Of a DNA stretch of 64,000 nucleotides, positions 41,265 through 49,917 are shown one piece after another. A model generated the notes under the pieces. That model searched no databases. It was given only the letters and a program-made list of their open reading frames with translations, and had not been told where the DNA came from. The stretch spans positions 1 through 64,000 of the forward strand of contig JALSRK010000028.1 in NCBI GenBank assembly GCA_026984795.1. The letters run 5' to 3'. Origin of the DNA: Solibacteraceae bacterium. Its GTDB lineage: Bacteria > Acidobacteriota > Terriglobia > Bryobacterales > Bryobacteraceae. The translations under genes and the position numbers were made by a program. Within the stretch, counting starts at the first letter, position 1. Each line of letters begins with the position of its first letter.

Positions 41265-44180
41265 TCAGCCGAACAAGCGCTCGAAGAACTCCCGCGTTCG
41301 AGCCTGGATCTGGGCCAGCTCGACGTCGGGCGGCTGGTCGTGCAAGTGCTCGGGCGTCCAGCGGCTGATCAGCCGGTGGACGGCTTCGAGCTTGTAGCGG
41401 GTCCGCGGCAGTCGGCCTCCGGAATGACCCGAATAGACCCGCAGGGCATGGTCCACCGCCCGATAGAAGGTTGCCGCGTCGCGGAGGAAGGCGGCATCGG
41501 CGCGGTCCAGATGCCCCATTCTTTCCAGGATGTCGATCCGCGCCGGCGTATTCAGAACCCGGAAGAACATGCCAGCGGCTTTCAGCCGAAGATACATCAG
41601 GCAGAAATCGATGTCGTAATAGCCCCCGCGGCCGGCCTTCAAGGGATTGCTCTCGCCTTGCTCCTTCTCCAGGCGCAGCCGCATCTCCCAGAGCTGTTTC
41701 TTCGACCGAGCGGTCTGCCCGTAGCGCCGCCAGTCGATGTCCTGGAGCTCGCTCAGAAAGCGGGTTCCGCGCTCCAGGTCGCCGGCCACCGCCCGGGACT
41801 TCATGTAAGCGATGCCCTCCCAGGCCTGTGCTTTGTCGGCGAAGTAGTCCCGAAAGCTCTGCTCGGTCTGCACCAGCATGCCCTCCCGGCCGTTCGGGCG
41901 CAGCCGGGTGTCGATGGCGAAGATAACACCCTCGCCGGTATAGGCCGTCACTTGCTGGATCAGGCGCTCCGCCACCCGGGTCCAGAAAGCGGTCTCGCCG
42001 GCGTCCTCGTCCGGAATGACGAACACCAGATCGGCGTCGGAGGCGATATCGAACTCCAGCATCCCCAGTCGCCCCAGGGCGATCACCATCATCTTGTCGC
42101 CCGGTTCATAGCCGGGCCGCTCTGGTTTTGAGGAGACCAGAACGTCGCGCACTGCCATCCGGTAGGCAGCGCGCAGGGTTGCGTCGGCCAGCTCGGAAGT
42201 GAGCTTCAACGTGTCGAAGATCGGCGCCGGCACGCAGATGCTCTCGGCTTGGATGCGCAGCATGTGCCGCTGGAACAAGCGCCGCAGTTCATTGACCTCT
42301 TCGGCCCGGGCGAAGGCTTCCTCCGGCACTCTGTAGGCGCCCGGTTCGGCGCGCATCTGCCGGATCTCATCGAACAGCTCGGGCTTGCGCACCAGCACGT
42401 CACCGAAGTGGGAGCTCTCCTCGAACAGATCGAAGAGGTAGCCGGCCAGCACCGGATCGGAATCGAGCTGCTGCAACCAGTCCGGCCGGTGGATGACATG
42501 CTCCAGAAAGTGTTCGAAGGTCTTGGCGCCCCGCTTCAAGCGGCTGCGGGCCAGGGCCGCCGCCAACCGCGGCGCCTTTTCATCCAGCAGGCGCACCAGG
42601 TTCGTCTTGGCCGGCTCCAGGTAGTCGACCTCGCCCGGGAGCGCCTGCGGCGGCGGTTCGATCGGCGCCTCCGGGCTGGGCCCGTAGTAGACCGGCTGTT
42701 GGGAGTAGATCACCCGGGCATAGATCTCCTGCGTCGTGCGCAAATACTGCTCCAATTGCCGCCGCAGCGTCTCGGCCGAAGGCTCCTCGCCCGGTTTGTG
42801 AGGCATGGACCGCGCCAGCCGGTCGAGTTCGGCTTCGGAATCGGGCAGCGTGTGGGTCTGCTGGTCGTCATAGAGCTGCAAGCGGTGCTCCAGGTGCCGC
42901 AGGAATGTGTAGGCCGCCGCCAGGCGCGAGTACTCGCTGCCGGAAAGTAGTTCTTTGTCGTGAAGCCGGCGCAGAGCCAGTAGCGTCCCGGGGTGGTGCA
43001 GCCACAGCTCCCGCCCTCCGTGCAGCCGCTGGAGGCACTGGACCAGGAATTCGATGTCGCGGATGCCGCCGGGGACCAGCTTGATATCGAGCCCCGAGCG
43101 TTTCCGCCTGGCCGCCACCTTTTCGCTGATCCGCTGCCGCGTCTCGGATACCGATTCGACTGCCGAGAAGTTCAGTGTCGAGGTGTAGATCAGCGGCTGG
43201 ACGAACTCCAGGATCTCCCGCCCCGGCTCCTGATCACCGGCGCAGACGCGCGCTTTGATCAGCATCTGGAGTTCCCAGTCACGGGCGCGCGTCTGATAGT
43301 ACTTCTTCGCCGCTTCCACTGAAATGGAGACTTCGCCCAGGCGCCCCTCCGGTCGCAGCCGCAGATCCACCCGGTAGCACCTGCCCTCGGCGGTGTGGGC
43401 CGAGAGCAGCGCCGTGAGCTGGTTGGCCAGCTTGGCGAAGAACTCACGATTGGAAACCGTTTCCGGCCCCGTCGTTTTTCCTTCGCCGGAGTGTACGAAC
43501 ATCAGATCGATGTCCGAGGAGTAATTCAGCTCGGATCCCCCAAGTTTCCCCAATGCGATCACCGAGAACCCGCACCGGGCGAGCGTGCCGCTGCGGTCCC
43601 GCCATTGCGGCGTTCCAAAACGGCTCTCCAAGGCCGCCCGGACGCGCCGCTGGGTAACCTCGAGGATGGCGTCGGCCAGGTGGGAGAGTTCCTCGGTGAC
43701 CTCTGCCAGCGTTCCATAGCCCAGCAGGTCACGGACGGCGATCCTGAGGATTTGCCACCGCCGGAATCGGGCCAGCAGGAGCGCCTCTGTCTGCTCTCCA
43801 CCGCTTCCACCCAACCACTCCTGGAGTTGGCGGCGCATCTCTCGAGAGGTGCGGACACGATAGAGATCGCCCGGCTGAGTGAGCTGTTCGATCCACTCCG
43901 GATGCTGCAGGATCGATTCGCTCAAGAAGCGGCTCGTCGAAAAGATCGCGATCACGTACTGCAGATAGAGGGGCACGAGCACAAGGCGCCGAAAGGCGTC
44001 CGGCCGACGTTCGCGGAGCAGGACGAGGTAGTGCAGGGCTGCATCGGGGTCGGCGCTGTTCTTCAGCAGCAGCGCGAGACGCTGCAGCGGCGCCTCGGGA
44101 ATCTCGGCAGCGATTCGGGCCAGCGCCGGGCCGGCGGCCTCCATGTTGCGGAAAGGTATCTCTCGCGTAAGCGTCAGCAT
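41265..44180 (-). CDS. glnE: Glutamine synthetase adenylyltransferase / deadenylase (GlnE)
   Basis: A 971-residue bifunctional enzyme that adenylylates and de-adenylylates glutamine synthetase in response to nitrogen status. Two nucleotidyltransferase domains are visible: the N-terminal one (GKLGGSELNYSSDIDLMFVH; deadenylase half) with RLRPEGRLGEVS, and the C-terminal one (ALGRLGMLEFDIASDADLVF; adenylylating half) with RLRPNGREGMLVQ. Each is followed by a helical domain with PGGIRDIEFLVQ and GGYYDIDFCL. The second half's LEFDIASDADL deviates slightly from the usual GSREM pattern. The length matches the family. The ATG at 44180 is chosen since the upstream frame is not conserved in character; GATAAT at 44223-44218 (minus strand) could be a -10. 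Neither glnA nor glnB lies in the window. Confidence 0.93.
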   Translation of the reverse strand: MLTLTREIPFRNMEAAGPALARIAAEIPEAPLQRLALLLKNSADPDAALHYLVLLRERRPDAFRRLVLVPLYLQYVIAIFSTSRFLSESILQHPEWIEQLTQPGDLYRVRTSREMRRQLQEWLGGSGGEQTEALLLARFRRWQILRIAVRDLLGYGTLAEVTEELSHLADAILEVTQRRVRAALESRFGTPQWRDRSGTLARCGFSVIALGKLGGSELNYSSDIDLMFVHSGEGKTTGPETVSNREFFAKLANQLTALLSAHTAEGRCYRVDLRLRPEGRLGEVSISVEAAKKYYQTRARDWELQMLIKARVCAGDQEPGREILEFVQPLIYTSTLNFSAVESVSETRQRISEKVAARRKRSGLDIKLVPGGIRDIEFLVQCLQRLHGGRELWLHHPGTLLALRRLHDKELLSGSEYSRLAAAYTFLRHLEHRLQLYDDQQTHTLPDSEAELDRLARSMPHKPGEEPSAETLRRQLEQYLRTTQEIYARVIYSQQPVYYGPSPEAPIEPPPQALPGEVDYLEPAKTNLVRLLDEKAPRLAAALARSRLKRGAKTFEHFLEHVIHRPDWLQQLDSDPVLAGYLFDLFEESSHFGDVLVRKPELFDEIRQMRAEPGAYRVPEEAFARAEEVNELRRLFQRHMLRIQAESICVPAPIFDTLKLTSELADATLRAAYRMAVRDVLVSSKPERPGYEPGDKMMVIALGRLGMLEFDIASDADLVFVIPDEDAGETAFWTRVAERLIQQVTAYTGEGVIFAIDTRLRPNGREGMLVQTEQSFRDYFADKAQAWEGIAYMKSRAVAGDLERGTRFLSELQDIDWRRYGQTARSKKQLWEMRLRLEKEQGESNPLKAGRGGYYDIDFCLMYLRLKAAGMFFRVLNTPARIDILERMGHLDRADAAFLRDAATFYRAVDHALRVYSGHSGGRLPRTRYKLEAVHRLISRWTPEHLHDQPPDVELAQIQARTREFFERLFG

Positions 44181-44343
44181 GGCTCCCAGTCCGGCTTCGG
44201 CTTCGTCCGCTAGTGGAATTATCGCAGACCGGTTCCGATTCCACCACGGTCCGCCGGCCCAGGGAGAACAACACCGCGGCGGCTGTGGTGAACTAAGAGA
44301 GAGCCGGCTCCGCAACCCGGGCGCGGCCCAAGGAGATGCGATC

Positions 44344-45537
44344 ATGAGTCAAGCCAATCCACTGGCCTACTTGACCGAACAGCTCGACGAATGGCGCCAG
44401 GCCGGCACCTATCAGCGCCTCCGCGTCCTCGAATCGGCTTGCGAACCCGTCTGCCGCTTCGACGGCCGCGAAGTGATCAACCTGGCCTCCAACAACTACC
44501 TCGGCCTCGCCAATCACCCCAAGCTCGTGGAGGCGGCGATCGAGGCTACCCGCAAGTACGGCGTCGGCTCCGGAGCCGTACGGACCATCTCCGGGACCAT
44601 GACGCTGCACATCGAGCTGGAGCAACGCATCGCCGCCTTCAAGAACGTCGAGGCCTGCGTCGTCTTCCAGTCCGGCTTCACCGCCAACTCCGGCACCGTC
44701 TCGGCCATCCTCGGCCCCGAGGACTTCATCGTCTCCGACGAGCTCAACCACGCCAGTATCATCGACGGCTGCCGGCTGTCGAAGGCCAAGATCAAGATCT
44801 TTCCCCATCGCGACGCCGCCGAGGCGGAGCGGATTCTCGCCGGCCTGGACGGCACGCCCGGCCGCAAGCTGCTCATCACCGACGGCGTCTTCTCCATGGA
44901 CGGCGACATCGCGCCGCTCAAGGAACTGGTCGAGATCGCCGAGCGCCACGGCGCCATCATGATGGTCGATGACGCCCATGCTTCCGGCGTCCTGGGCCGC
45001 AACGGCCGGGGGACCATCGACCACTACGGCCTCCACGGGCGCGTCCACATCCAGGTGGGTACGCTGTCGAAGGCCGTCGGCGTCCTCGGCGGCTACGTCT
45101 GCGGCAGCCGCGACCTGATCGATTTCCTTTACCACCGCGGCCGGCCTTTCTTGTTCTCGACTTCCCATCCGCCGGCCGTCGCCGCTGCTTGCATCGCCGC
45201 CTTCGATCTGCTCGAGTCCGAGCCGGAACGCATCGAGCGTCTCTGGGAGAATACCAGGTACTTCAAGGAGAACTTGCGCCAGGCCGGTCTGGACACCGGC
45301 TCGAGCGAGACTCCCATCACCCCCATCATGGTGGGCGACGCCGCCCTGGCCTTCCGGTTCTCCGACGCGCTGTTCGAACGCGGCGTGCTGGCCACCGGCA
45401 TCGGCTACCCCACCGTACCCCGCGGCAAGGCCCGCGTCCGCACCATCGTGACCGCCGCCCACACCCGCGAACAGCTCGACCGGGCGCTCGAGGCCATCGC
45501 CGCCGCCGCCCGCCAGGTGGGCCTGCCCGCCTCCTGA
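44344..45537 (+). CDS. kbl: Glycine C-acetyltransferase (2-amino-3-ketobutyrate CoA ligase), alpha-oxoamine synthase family
   Basis: A 397-residue PLP enzyme of the alpha-oxoamine synthase family. K243 in QVGTLSKAVGVLGGY binds PLP; SNNYLGLANHP (49-59), GSGAVRTISGTMTLH (76-89) and VDDAHASGVLG (208-218) are family blocks. The C-terminal half and the length fit 2-amino-3-ketobutyrate CoA ligase, which converts glycine and acetyl-CoA in threonine breakdown, better than the shorter-armed BioF. The bioF reaction (8-amino-7-oxononanoate) remains possible, and no threonine dehydrogenase or biotin gene is adjacent. An AAGGAGAT site precedes the ATG; it is divergent from glnE across 163 bases. Confidence 0.87.
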   Translation: MSQANPLAYLTEQLDEWRQAGTYQRLRVLESACEPVCRFDGREVINLASNNYLGLANHPKLVEAAIEATRKYGVGSGAVRTISGTMTLHIELEQRIAAFKNVEACVVFQSGFTANSGTVSAILGPEDFIVSDELNHASIIDGCRLSKAKIKIFPHRDAAEAERILAGLDGTPGRKLLITDGVFSMDGDIAPLKELVEIAERHGAIMMVDDAHASGVLGRNGRGTIDHYGLHGRVHIQVGTLSKAVGVLGGYVCGSRDLIDFLYHRGRPFLFSTSHPPAVAAACIAAFDLLESEPERIERLWENTRYFKENLRQAGLDTGSSETPITPIMVGDAALAFRFSDALFERGVLATGIGYPTVPRGKARVRTIVTAAHTREQLDRALEAIAAAARQVGLPAS

Positions 45538-45656
45538 GCAGGCGTCAAGCCGCGCCCCGGCTAAAGAGGCCGTTTGCGCCTGCCGATCAATCAGTAGGGA
45601 CCGCTACGGCCGGCAACGCCGCCGAGCCCAGAGCCGGGGCAGCGGCTGGGGGCCGG

Positions 45657-45673
45657 CCGGCACGAACTCTGCT
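45657..45673 (+). promoter_or_regulatory. Weak sigma-54-like -24/-12 candidate upstream of flp
   Basis: CCGGCACGAACTCTGCT fits the sigma-54 pattern with two mismatches and the exact 10-base gap between the GG (45659-45660) and GC (45671-45672) pairs. Start would be near 45684, about 300 bases before the flp gene. It overlaps the left arm of the hairpin, so one of the two readings may be accidental. Confidence 0.25.
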
Positions 45674-45733
45674 GGAGAGAGGCGGCTGCGGGCGGGCCGG
45701 CGGAGGGGCCCGCCTGCGCCGTGCAGTTCGTGC
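45660..45733 (+). other. Extended hairpin upstream of the Flp pilin gene
   Basis: Nested complementarity: an outer stem of 8 bp (GCACGAAC at 45660-45667 with GTTCGTGC at 45726-45733), a 2-base bulge and 3 more bp, then an inner stem of 11 bp with one G-U pair (GCGGGCGGGCC at 45688-45698 with GGCCCGCCTGC at 45707-45717) around an 8-base loop. No T-run follows, so it is not a simple terminator. It may be a structured leader, a small RNA or an intergenic repeat. Confidence 0.45.
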
Positions 45734-45989
45734 AGGGAGTATTTCCCTTAGAACTTCCCATTACTAAAGTCCATCTCAGGCGCCGGCGCCCAACCCCCTC
45801 GGCCTAGTCTTATCATGCGGTTACACGGCAAACCAGCGCTGCCCCCAACAGGTGTCTGCCTTAAAAAAATGGGAATCTTTCCGGTTTCAATTAAGCCTTT
45901 CTCCTGATTCCTTAGACCCGCCCCCGGATGCTACCTTTTCCATAGCAATTCCAAATAACCCGAGTTGCAGGGAGAGGAGAAAGACAAAC

Positions 45990-46178
45990 ATGAAGAAACT
46001 TCTGTTGAAACTTCGGATCTGGCACGACACCAAAGGCCAGGATCTGATCGAGTACGCCCTGATGGCCGGCTTCGTGGCTGTGGCTGCGGGCGCCATCATG
46101 CCGAACGTCTCGAGCAGCATCAGCACGGTGTTCAGCAAGATCAACTCGGTCATGTCCCAGGCTGCGACCCAGGGCTGA
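45990..46178 (+). CDS. Flp/Fap-type pilin
   Basis: A 62-residue prepilin of the Flp family, the subunit of tight-adherence pili. A short basic leader (KKLLLKLRIWHDTKG) is followed by the processing site G/QDLIEYALMAGF: cleavage after Gly puts Glu at +5 and Tyr at +6, which is the Flp hallmark. One hydrophobic helix (ALMAGFVAVAAGAIM) and a short C-terminal tail follow. The GGAGAGGAG site is about 9 bases upstream of the ATG. No tad assembly genes (ATPase, secretin, prepilin peptidase) lie in the window, so the pilin is an orphan here. It is flanked by a structured leader and a terminator and is likely transcribed alone at high level. Confidence 0.92.
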   Translation: MKKLLLKLRIWHDTKGQDLIEYALMAGFVAVAAGAIMPNVSSSISTVFSKINSVMSQAATQG

Positions 46179-46203
46179 TCGAAGCTTCCAAAGGACAATC
46201 GAT

Positions 46204-46240
46204 ACGGGCGCGGGGGCGGTTCCCGCGCCCGTGGCGTTTC
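46204..46240 (+). terminator. Intrinsic terminator after flp
   Basis: A perfect 11-bp stem (ACGGGCGCGGG at 46204-46214 with CCCGCGCCCGT at 46222-46232) around a 7-base loop lies 25 bases after the flp stop, followed by GGCGTTTCTG. The tail is only moderately T-rich, so it is a plausible but not ideal terminator. Confidence 0.65.
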
Positions 46241-46281
46241 TGCTCCCGGTTGCCGCTTCCGCAGGGGCCGGCGCGCGCCCC

Positions 46282-47577
46282 TCAGGCCGCTGCTTCTTGA
46301 AGGCCGAACGGGCTGATCAGGTTGCCGTTTTCATCGAAGCGCAGCGGATCGGGCCCGGACTCGATGTGGACTCCAGGGTTCGCCTCCACCGCCTCGAGCA
46401 GCGTCTCGCTCACCGCCACCCGCTCCAGCTCCAGCGTGTTCCGGATCCAGCAGTAGGTCGCCTCCTTCGGGTTCAGCCGGCCCACCGTCTGCAAAGCCGC
46501 CTCCAGGCAGCGGCGGTCGTCCGGATAGTGCAGCGGTAGGCGGACCGGCGCCAGCTTCGAGGAGGTGAGCACGTTCACTACCGTCGCCTCCCAGTCGATC
46601 TTGTCCACCAGCCGGTTCGTGGTCACGTCGGCGAAACCGATGCCCAGAGCGTTGCCGTAAGAGAGCGGATGCAGGTCCCGGACGAAGATCCGGCGGATCC
46701 GCGGCGTGTCCGGCCACGGGTTGTAAGCGGCTTCGCTCGAGCGGTTCACGATCTTCGTGTCCATGCCGGCGCCTGAGATATTCTTCCCGATTTCGTCCAG
46801 GATCAACAGATCCACCGCCTCCACCGGGATGTTCGGTTTCCAGGAGCGCGCCAGCTCGAGCAGTTCGGCCTCCCGCGCCTCGAGCTTGGCGGCCGGGATG
46901 GCCTCGATCTTCGCCGTGTTGTGCCGGGCGTCCTCCAGAATCGCTACGCCTCCCAGAATCTTTCCCGTCGCCAGCACCCGCCGGCCGACCGACCGCACCA
47001 CGCGGCCCAACCCCAGCTTTTCCGCCCAGATGTGATACTGCCGCGCCCCGGTCTGCTTGCCCAGTCCGATGGCGACCATCTTGAAGAGGCCGCTTTCGAG
47101 CCGGTCCTGGAAGTCGGTGTGCCACTTCACGCGGTTGACGACGACGATTCCATCGCTTTCATAAGCGAGCCGGTCAACGAAGACCTCGATCCCTTCCTCA
47201 GTCGTCCCGAGGGGAACGACTTCGAGGCTGCTTCTCAGCGGGCAGTCCATCGTCGCTTCGGTGATGCCATAATGGGCGAGCACCCTGGCCTGCCCTTCCG
47301 GCGTCGCCCCTCCATGGCTCCCCATGGCGGGAAACAGAAACGGCCGGAAGCCGCGGTCCCGAAAGTGGTCCACGGTGGCCCGAACGATGGCCGCCAGATT
47401 GGCGATGCCCCGGCTGCCCACCCCGATCGCCACCTGCGCCCCCCTCGGAAGTCCGGCTTCCAACCCCGCGCGGGCCAGTTGCCGCCGTACCTCCCCGGGG
47501 ACATCCGAGAGGTGATGGTCCGGGAAATGCTGGCGGACCAGATACATCTGCGGCAGTTCCATCCCGGCGACTATCAT
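46282..47577 (-). CDS. LarA-like (DUF2088/lactate racemase domain) protein
   Basis: A 431-residue protein with the N-terminal domain pattern of nickel-pincer lactate racemase LarA: VAIGVGSRGIANLAAIVRATVDHFRDRG, then FLFPAMGSHGGATPEGQARVL and VVVNRVKWHTDF. In real LarA a lysine holds the pincer cofactor and His residues bind Ni; I cannot confirm these positions without alignment. No larB, larC or larE cofactor genes lie nearby, so it may use another substrate. Start codons at 47577 and 47562 are both possible. It is the last gene of a minus-strand run, with 131 bases of hairpin-rich sequence before it. Confidence 0.7.
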   Translation of the reverse strand: MIVAGMELPQMYLVRQHFPDHHLSDVPGEVRRQLARAGLEAGLPRGAQVAIGVGSRGIANLAAIVRATVDHFRDRGFRPFLFPAMGSHGGATPEGQARVLAHYGITEATMDCPLRSSLEVVPLGTTEEGIEVFVDRLAYESDGIVVVNRVKWHTDFQDRLESGLFKMVAIGLGKQTGARQYHIWAEKLGLGRVVRSVGRRVLATGKILGGVAILEDARHNTAKIEAIPAAKLEAREAELLELARSWKPNIPVEAVDLLILDEIGKNISGAGMDTKIVNRSSEAAYNPWPDTPRIRRIFVRDLHPLSYGNALGIGFADVTTNRLVDKIDWEATVVNVLTSSKLAPVRLPLHYPDDRRCLEAALQTVGRLNPKEATYCWIRNTLELERVAVSETLLEAVEANPGVHIESGPDPLRFDENGNLISPFGLQEAAA

Positions 47578-47708
47578 AGCAGCGCTCGGGCACTAGCCAG
47601 CGCCCCTGAGCTGGCTCGGAGGCCGCCTCCTGCGGGCGCCTATGGACAGAGCCGGCCGCTAAGGTCGTTCCCGCCTGCCGCCGCTGTTGGGGAGGTACGC
47701 CTACGTGT

Positions 47709-48320
47709 TTACTCTTCCCATTCCCTCTCCAGCATCTCTGCGTACTCGCCGGAGGCGTAAAGGGAGAAATCGAAGCGCCGCGGATTCAGCTCGGTGTAAG
47801 TGCACAGGTTCAGCCGGGCGGCGAACATCTGGTCGGCGTAGCGGTAGTAATTCCGTAGGAACTCGTCACTGAGCTGTTGGCGTGGAGGTAGTTCGGCAAA
47901 CACCCCGTTGATGCCCAGCGCCCGGGAAAAGATGCCCTTGTAGTCCACGACGCCCCAGCGGCGCAGCTTCTCGCGGACGCTTTCAGGAGGGTCGTAAACG
48001 ACGAAAGCGGCGAAGCTCTGGAATCGGATACCTTCGTCGGCGAGCTCCGGTGCGCGCTCGACGAACTCGAGGCACTGCCCGATCCACCGCGCGATGTCTT
48101 TGCCGATATAAAACAACATCCGGAACTCGCAGTAGCGTCCGTCTAACAGTTTTCGTTCCAGCTCTTCGCGGCTCTGTTCGCCGGCCGGCAGCAGCCCCTG
48201 CAACATCAGTCCGGCCCGGGAGCTCTCGACGAGCTGACCGGGACCGTCGGAATCGGCGAACGGATGGAGGATCAGTGGCGGCAGGGTCCACACTTTCGGC
48301 TGGGCGTTCTTCTGCTCCAT
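47709..48320 (-). CDS. Hypothetical protein
   Basis: A 203-residue soluble protein with no signal peptide or membrane segment. It is helix-rich with aromatic stretches (CEFRMLFYIGKDIARWIGQCLEF, RFQSFAAFVVYDPPESVREKL, EFLRNYYRYADQMFAARLNL). The run LILHPFADSDGPGQLVESSRAGLMLQGLLP at the start and the Tyr-rich C-terminus are distinctive, but I do not recognise the family. It lies 64 bases after the M28 peptidase stop on the same strand. The following 131 bases hold two short hairpins (AGCCAGC/GCTGGCT at 47595-47616 and GGAGGC/GCCTCC at 47618-47630). Confidence 0.75.
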   Translation of the reverse strand: MEQKNAQPKVWTLPPLILHPFADSDGPGQLVESSRAGLMLQGLLPAGEQSREELERKLLDGRYCEFRMLFYIGKDIARWIGQCLEFVERAPELADEGIRFQSFAAFVVYDPPESVREKLRRWGVVDYKGIFSRALGINGVFAELPPRQQLSDEFLRNYYRYADQMFAARLNLCTYTELNPRRFDFSLYASGEYAEMLEREWEE

Positions 48321-48384
48321 CCTCTGTTACACTCATCGTCTGCCGCGAACCGAATCGTTAGGCGGCGCCCTTGGGCAGACTTCC

Positions 48385-49908
48385 TTATTGTAACGGTGGA
48401 TGTACGAATCCGGGGCGGTCGGACGATTCGGCCAGTTCTGTCACCACGGCTGCGATGTAGGACAACAGTTCGACGGCCTCCCGCGCCCGGATCTTATCCC
48501 AAGTGTCACCCGGCCGGTGATAGTCGCCGTGCAACCCCGAAAAGAAGAACAGTACCGGAACCTCGTGCGCGGTGAACGCGGTGTGGTCACTCGAGCCGTA
48601 GCCCGCAGACTCGGAGAGGTCGATCCGCAGGGTTGTGTCGTCCAGATGATCCTGTAGCGCCCGCAACAGAGTCGTTCCTGTGTGTCCGCCGCCTACATAG
48701 ACTCTCCGGTTGCGGATCCGTCCGATCATATCGAGGTTGATCATCGCCACCGCCCGTTTGAGTGGCAGCACCGGGTGCCGGACGTAGTGGATCGAACCCA
48801 ACAGGCCTTCTTCTTCGGCTGAGAAGGCCAGGAACAGGAGGCCCCGCCGCATCGGCGGCCGGCGGGCGAACCACCGCGCCAGCTCGATCAGCCCCGCCAC
48901 TCCGGAAGCGTTGTCGTCGGCGCCGGGATGCACCGTGCCCGCGCTGTTCGGCGCCAGCGAGAACTGTTCACCATGGCCGATGTGGTCGTAGTGTGCACCG
49001 AGGATCACGTACTCGGCGGTACGACCCGGCAGCCAGGCGACAACATTCCGGACCTTGCGGCGTCGGGACTGCACACTGGAGCGAAGGCTCACGCGGAACT
49101 CTTCCGGCCAGGCGAAGCTTGCCGGTTCCAGGCCCCGGTTGATGCGCTCCTGTACGGTGTCAAAATCTTTCCCCGCCAAGGCGAACCACTGCCGCGCCAC
49201 CGCTGCGCTGATGTGGAAGGCCGGGACGCCGGCCGGGGCCGGACCAGGGTAGGGCGAGAATTCAGTAAAGTTCCCCGCGAGGCCCCCATGCTGCCGCGTG
49301 TCATTGACCAGTAGCACGGCGCGAGCGCCATGCTCGCCGGCATTCAGCACCTTGGTGTAGAGCTGGGCGTGTTCCGTGTAGGTCTTCCCGGCGAAAATGC
49401 TGTCCCGGTCGAACTCCTGGGGCTCGTGCCGCAACAACAGGACGATCCGGTTCCGCACGTCGATCGGGGCGTAATCGTCGTAGCCGTACTCGCGGGCCGA
49501 AATCCCGTAACCGGCGAATACTACTCGTCCCACCACCCTGCCTTTGCCGGAGAGTGTCAGAGGTAGAAAGTCCCGCCGGATCGCCAGCTCGTGCCTTTCG
49601 CCCCTGCGGCTCCACACGAGATGGTTGTCCGGGCCCAGTTCAGTATTCACCGCAATGGCGAACACCTGGTAGTAGCCCGCCGAGGGCGGCGGCCGCAGCC
49701 CCATCTGGCGAAACTCTCCAGCGATATACTCCGCCGCCTGTTCCAGCTCCGGTGAACCAGCCGCCCGGCCCTGCATCAAGGGCGAGGCAAGATGGCGGAC
49801 GTGCTCCAAATACCGGCCTTCGCTCCAACCATCACTGGCGGTTGTGGCCGAGAAGGCCGGGAGCACCCCCGCCAGCACGAGCAGAAGCCCGGGCAATCGA
49901 CGACGCAT
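48385..49908 (-). CDS. Secreted M28 family zinc peptidase
   Basis: A peptidase of about 507 residues with a signal peptide (LLLVLAGVLPAFSA). The co-catalytic zinc site is complete: His in GAHYDHIG, bridging Asp in HPGADDNASG, the general-base and ligand Glu pair in FSAEEEGLLGS, Asp in INLDMIG and a final His in GDYHRPGDT. A PA-type insert is likely in the first half (KVLNAGEHGARAVLLVNDTR). Members are aminopeptidases or glutamate carboxypeptidases acting outside the cell. A GTG start at 49917 follows the TGA of the previous gene directly (TGAGTG); the ATG at 49908 gives the more usual basic N-region. Translational coupling to the thioredoxin-like gene is likely. Confidence 0.9.
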   Translation of the reverse strand: MRRRLPGLLLVLAGVLPAFSATTASDGWSEGRYLEHVRHLASPLMQGRAAGSPELEQAAEYIAGEFRQMGLRPPPSAGYYQVFAIAVNTELGPDNHLVWSRRGERHELAIRRDFLPLTLSGKGRVVGRVVFAGYGISAREYGYDDYAPIDVRNRIVLLLRHEPQEFDRDSIFAGKTYTEHAQLYTKVLNAGEHGARAVLLVNDTRQHGGLAGNFTEFSPYPGPAPAGVPAFHISAAVARQWFALAGKDFDTVQERINRGLEPASFAWPEEFRVSLRSSVQSRRRKVRNVVAWLPGRTAEYVILGAHYDHIGHGEQFSLAPNSAGTVHPGADDNASGVAGLIELARWFARRPPMRRGLLFLAFSAEEEGLLGSIHYVRHPVLPLKRAVAMINLDMIGRIRNRRVYVGGGHTGTTLLRALQDHLDDTTLRIDLSESAGYGSSDHTAFTAHEVPVLFFFSGLHGDYHRPGDTWDKIRAREAVELLSYIAAVVTELAESSDRPGFVHPPLQ

Positions 49909-49917
49909 CGGCAACAC

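Larger units (their letters stand above)
45538..45989 (+). other. Structured 452-base intergenic region between kbl and flp
   Basis: No protein gene is supported here. The first part (45538-45583) folds as an inverted repeat, GCAGGCG with CGCCTGC, enclosing a small AGCC/GGCT hairpin; this may end the kbl transcript, although no T-run follows. The centre holds the long hairpin listed separately. The last ~150 bases before flp are AT-richer (runs such as TTAAAAAAATGG at about 45862), which is unusual for this genome and is where promoter elements would be expected; I could not pick a convincing sigma-70 pair. Confidence 0.5.

Noticed and set aside
44143-44343. N-terminal extension of the kbl frame
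   Set aside because: The ATG at 44344 has a strong AAGGAGAT site and begins the family's usual sequence.
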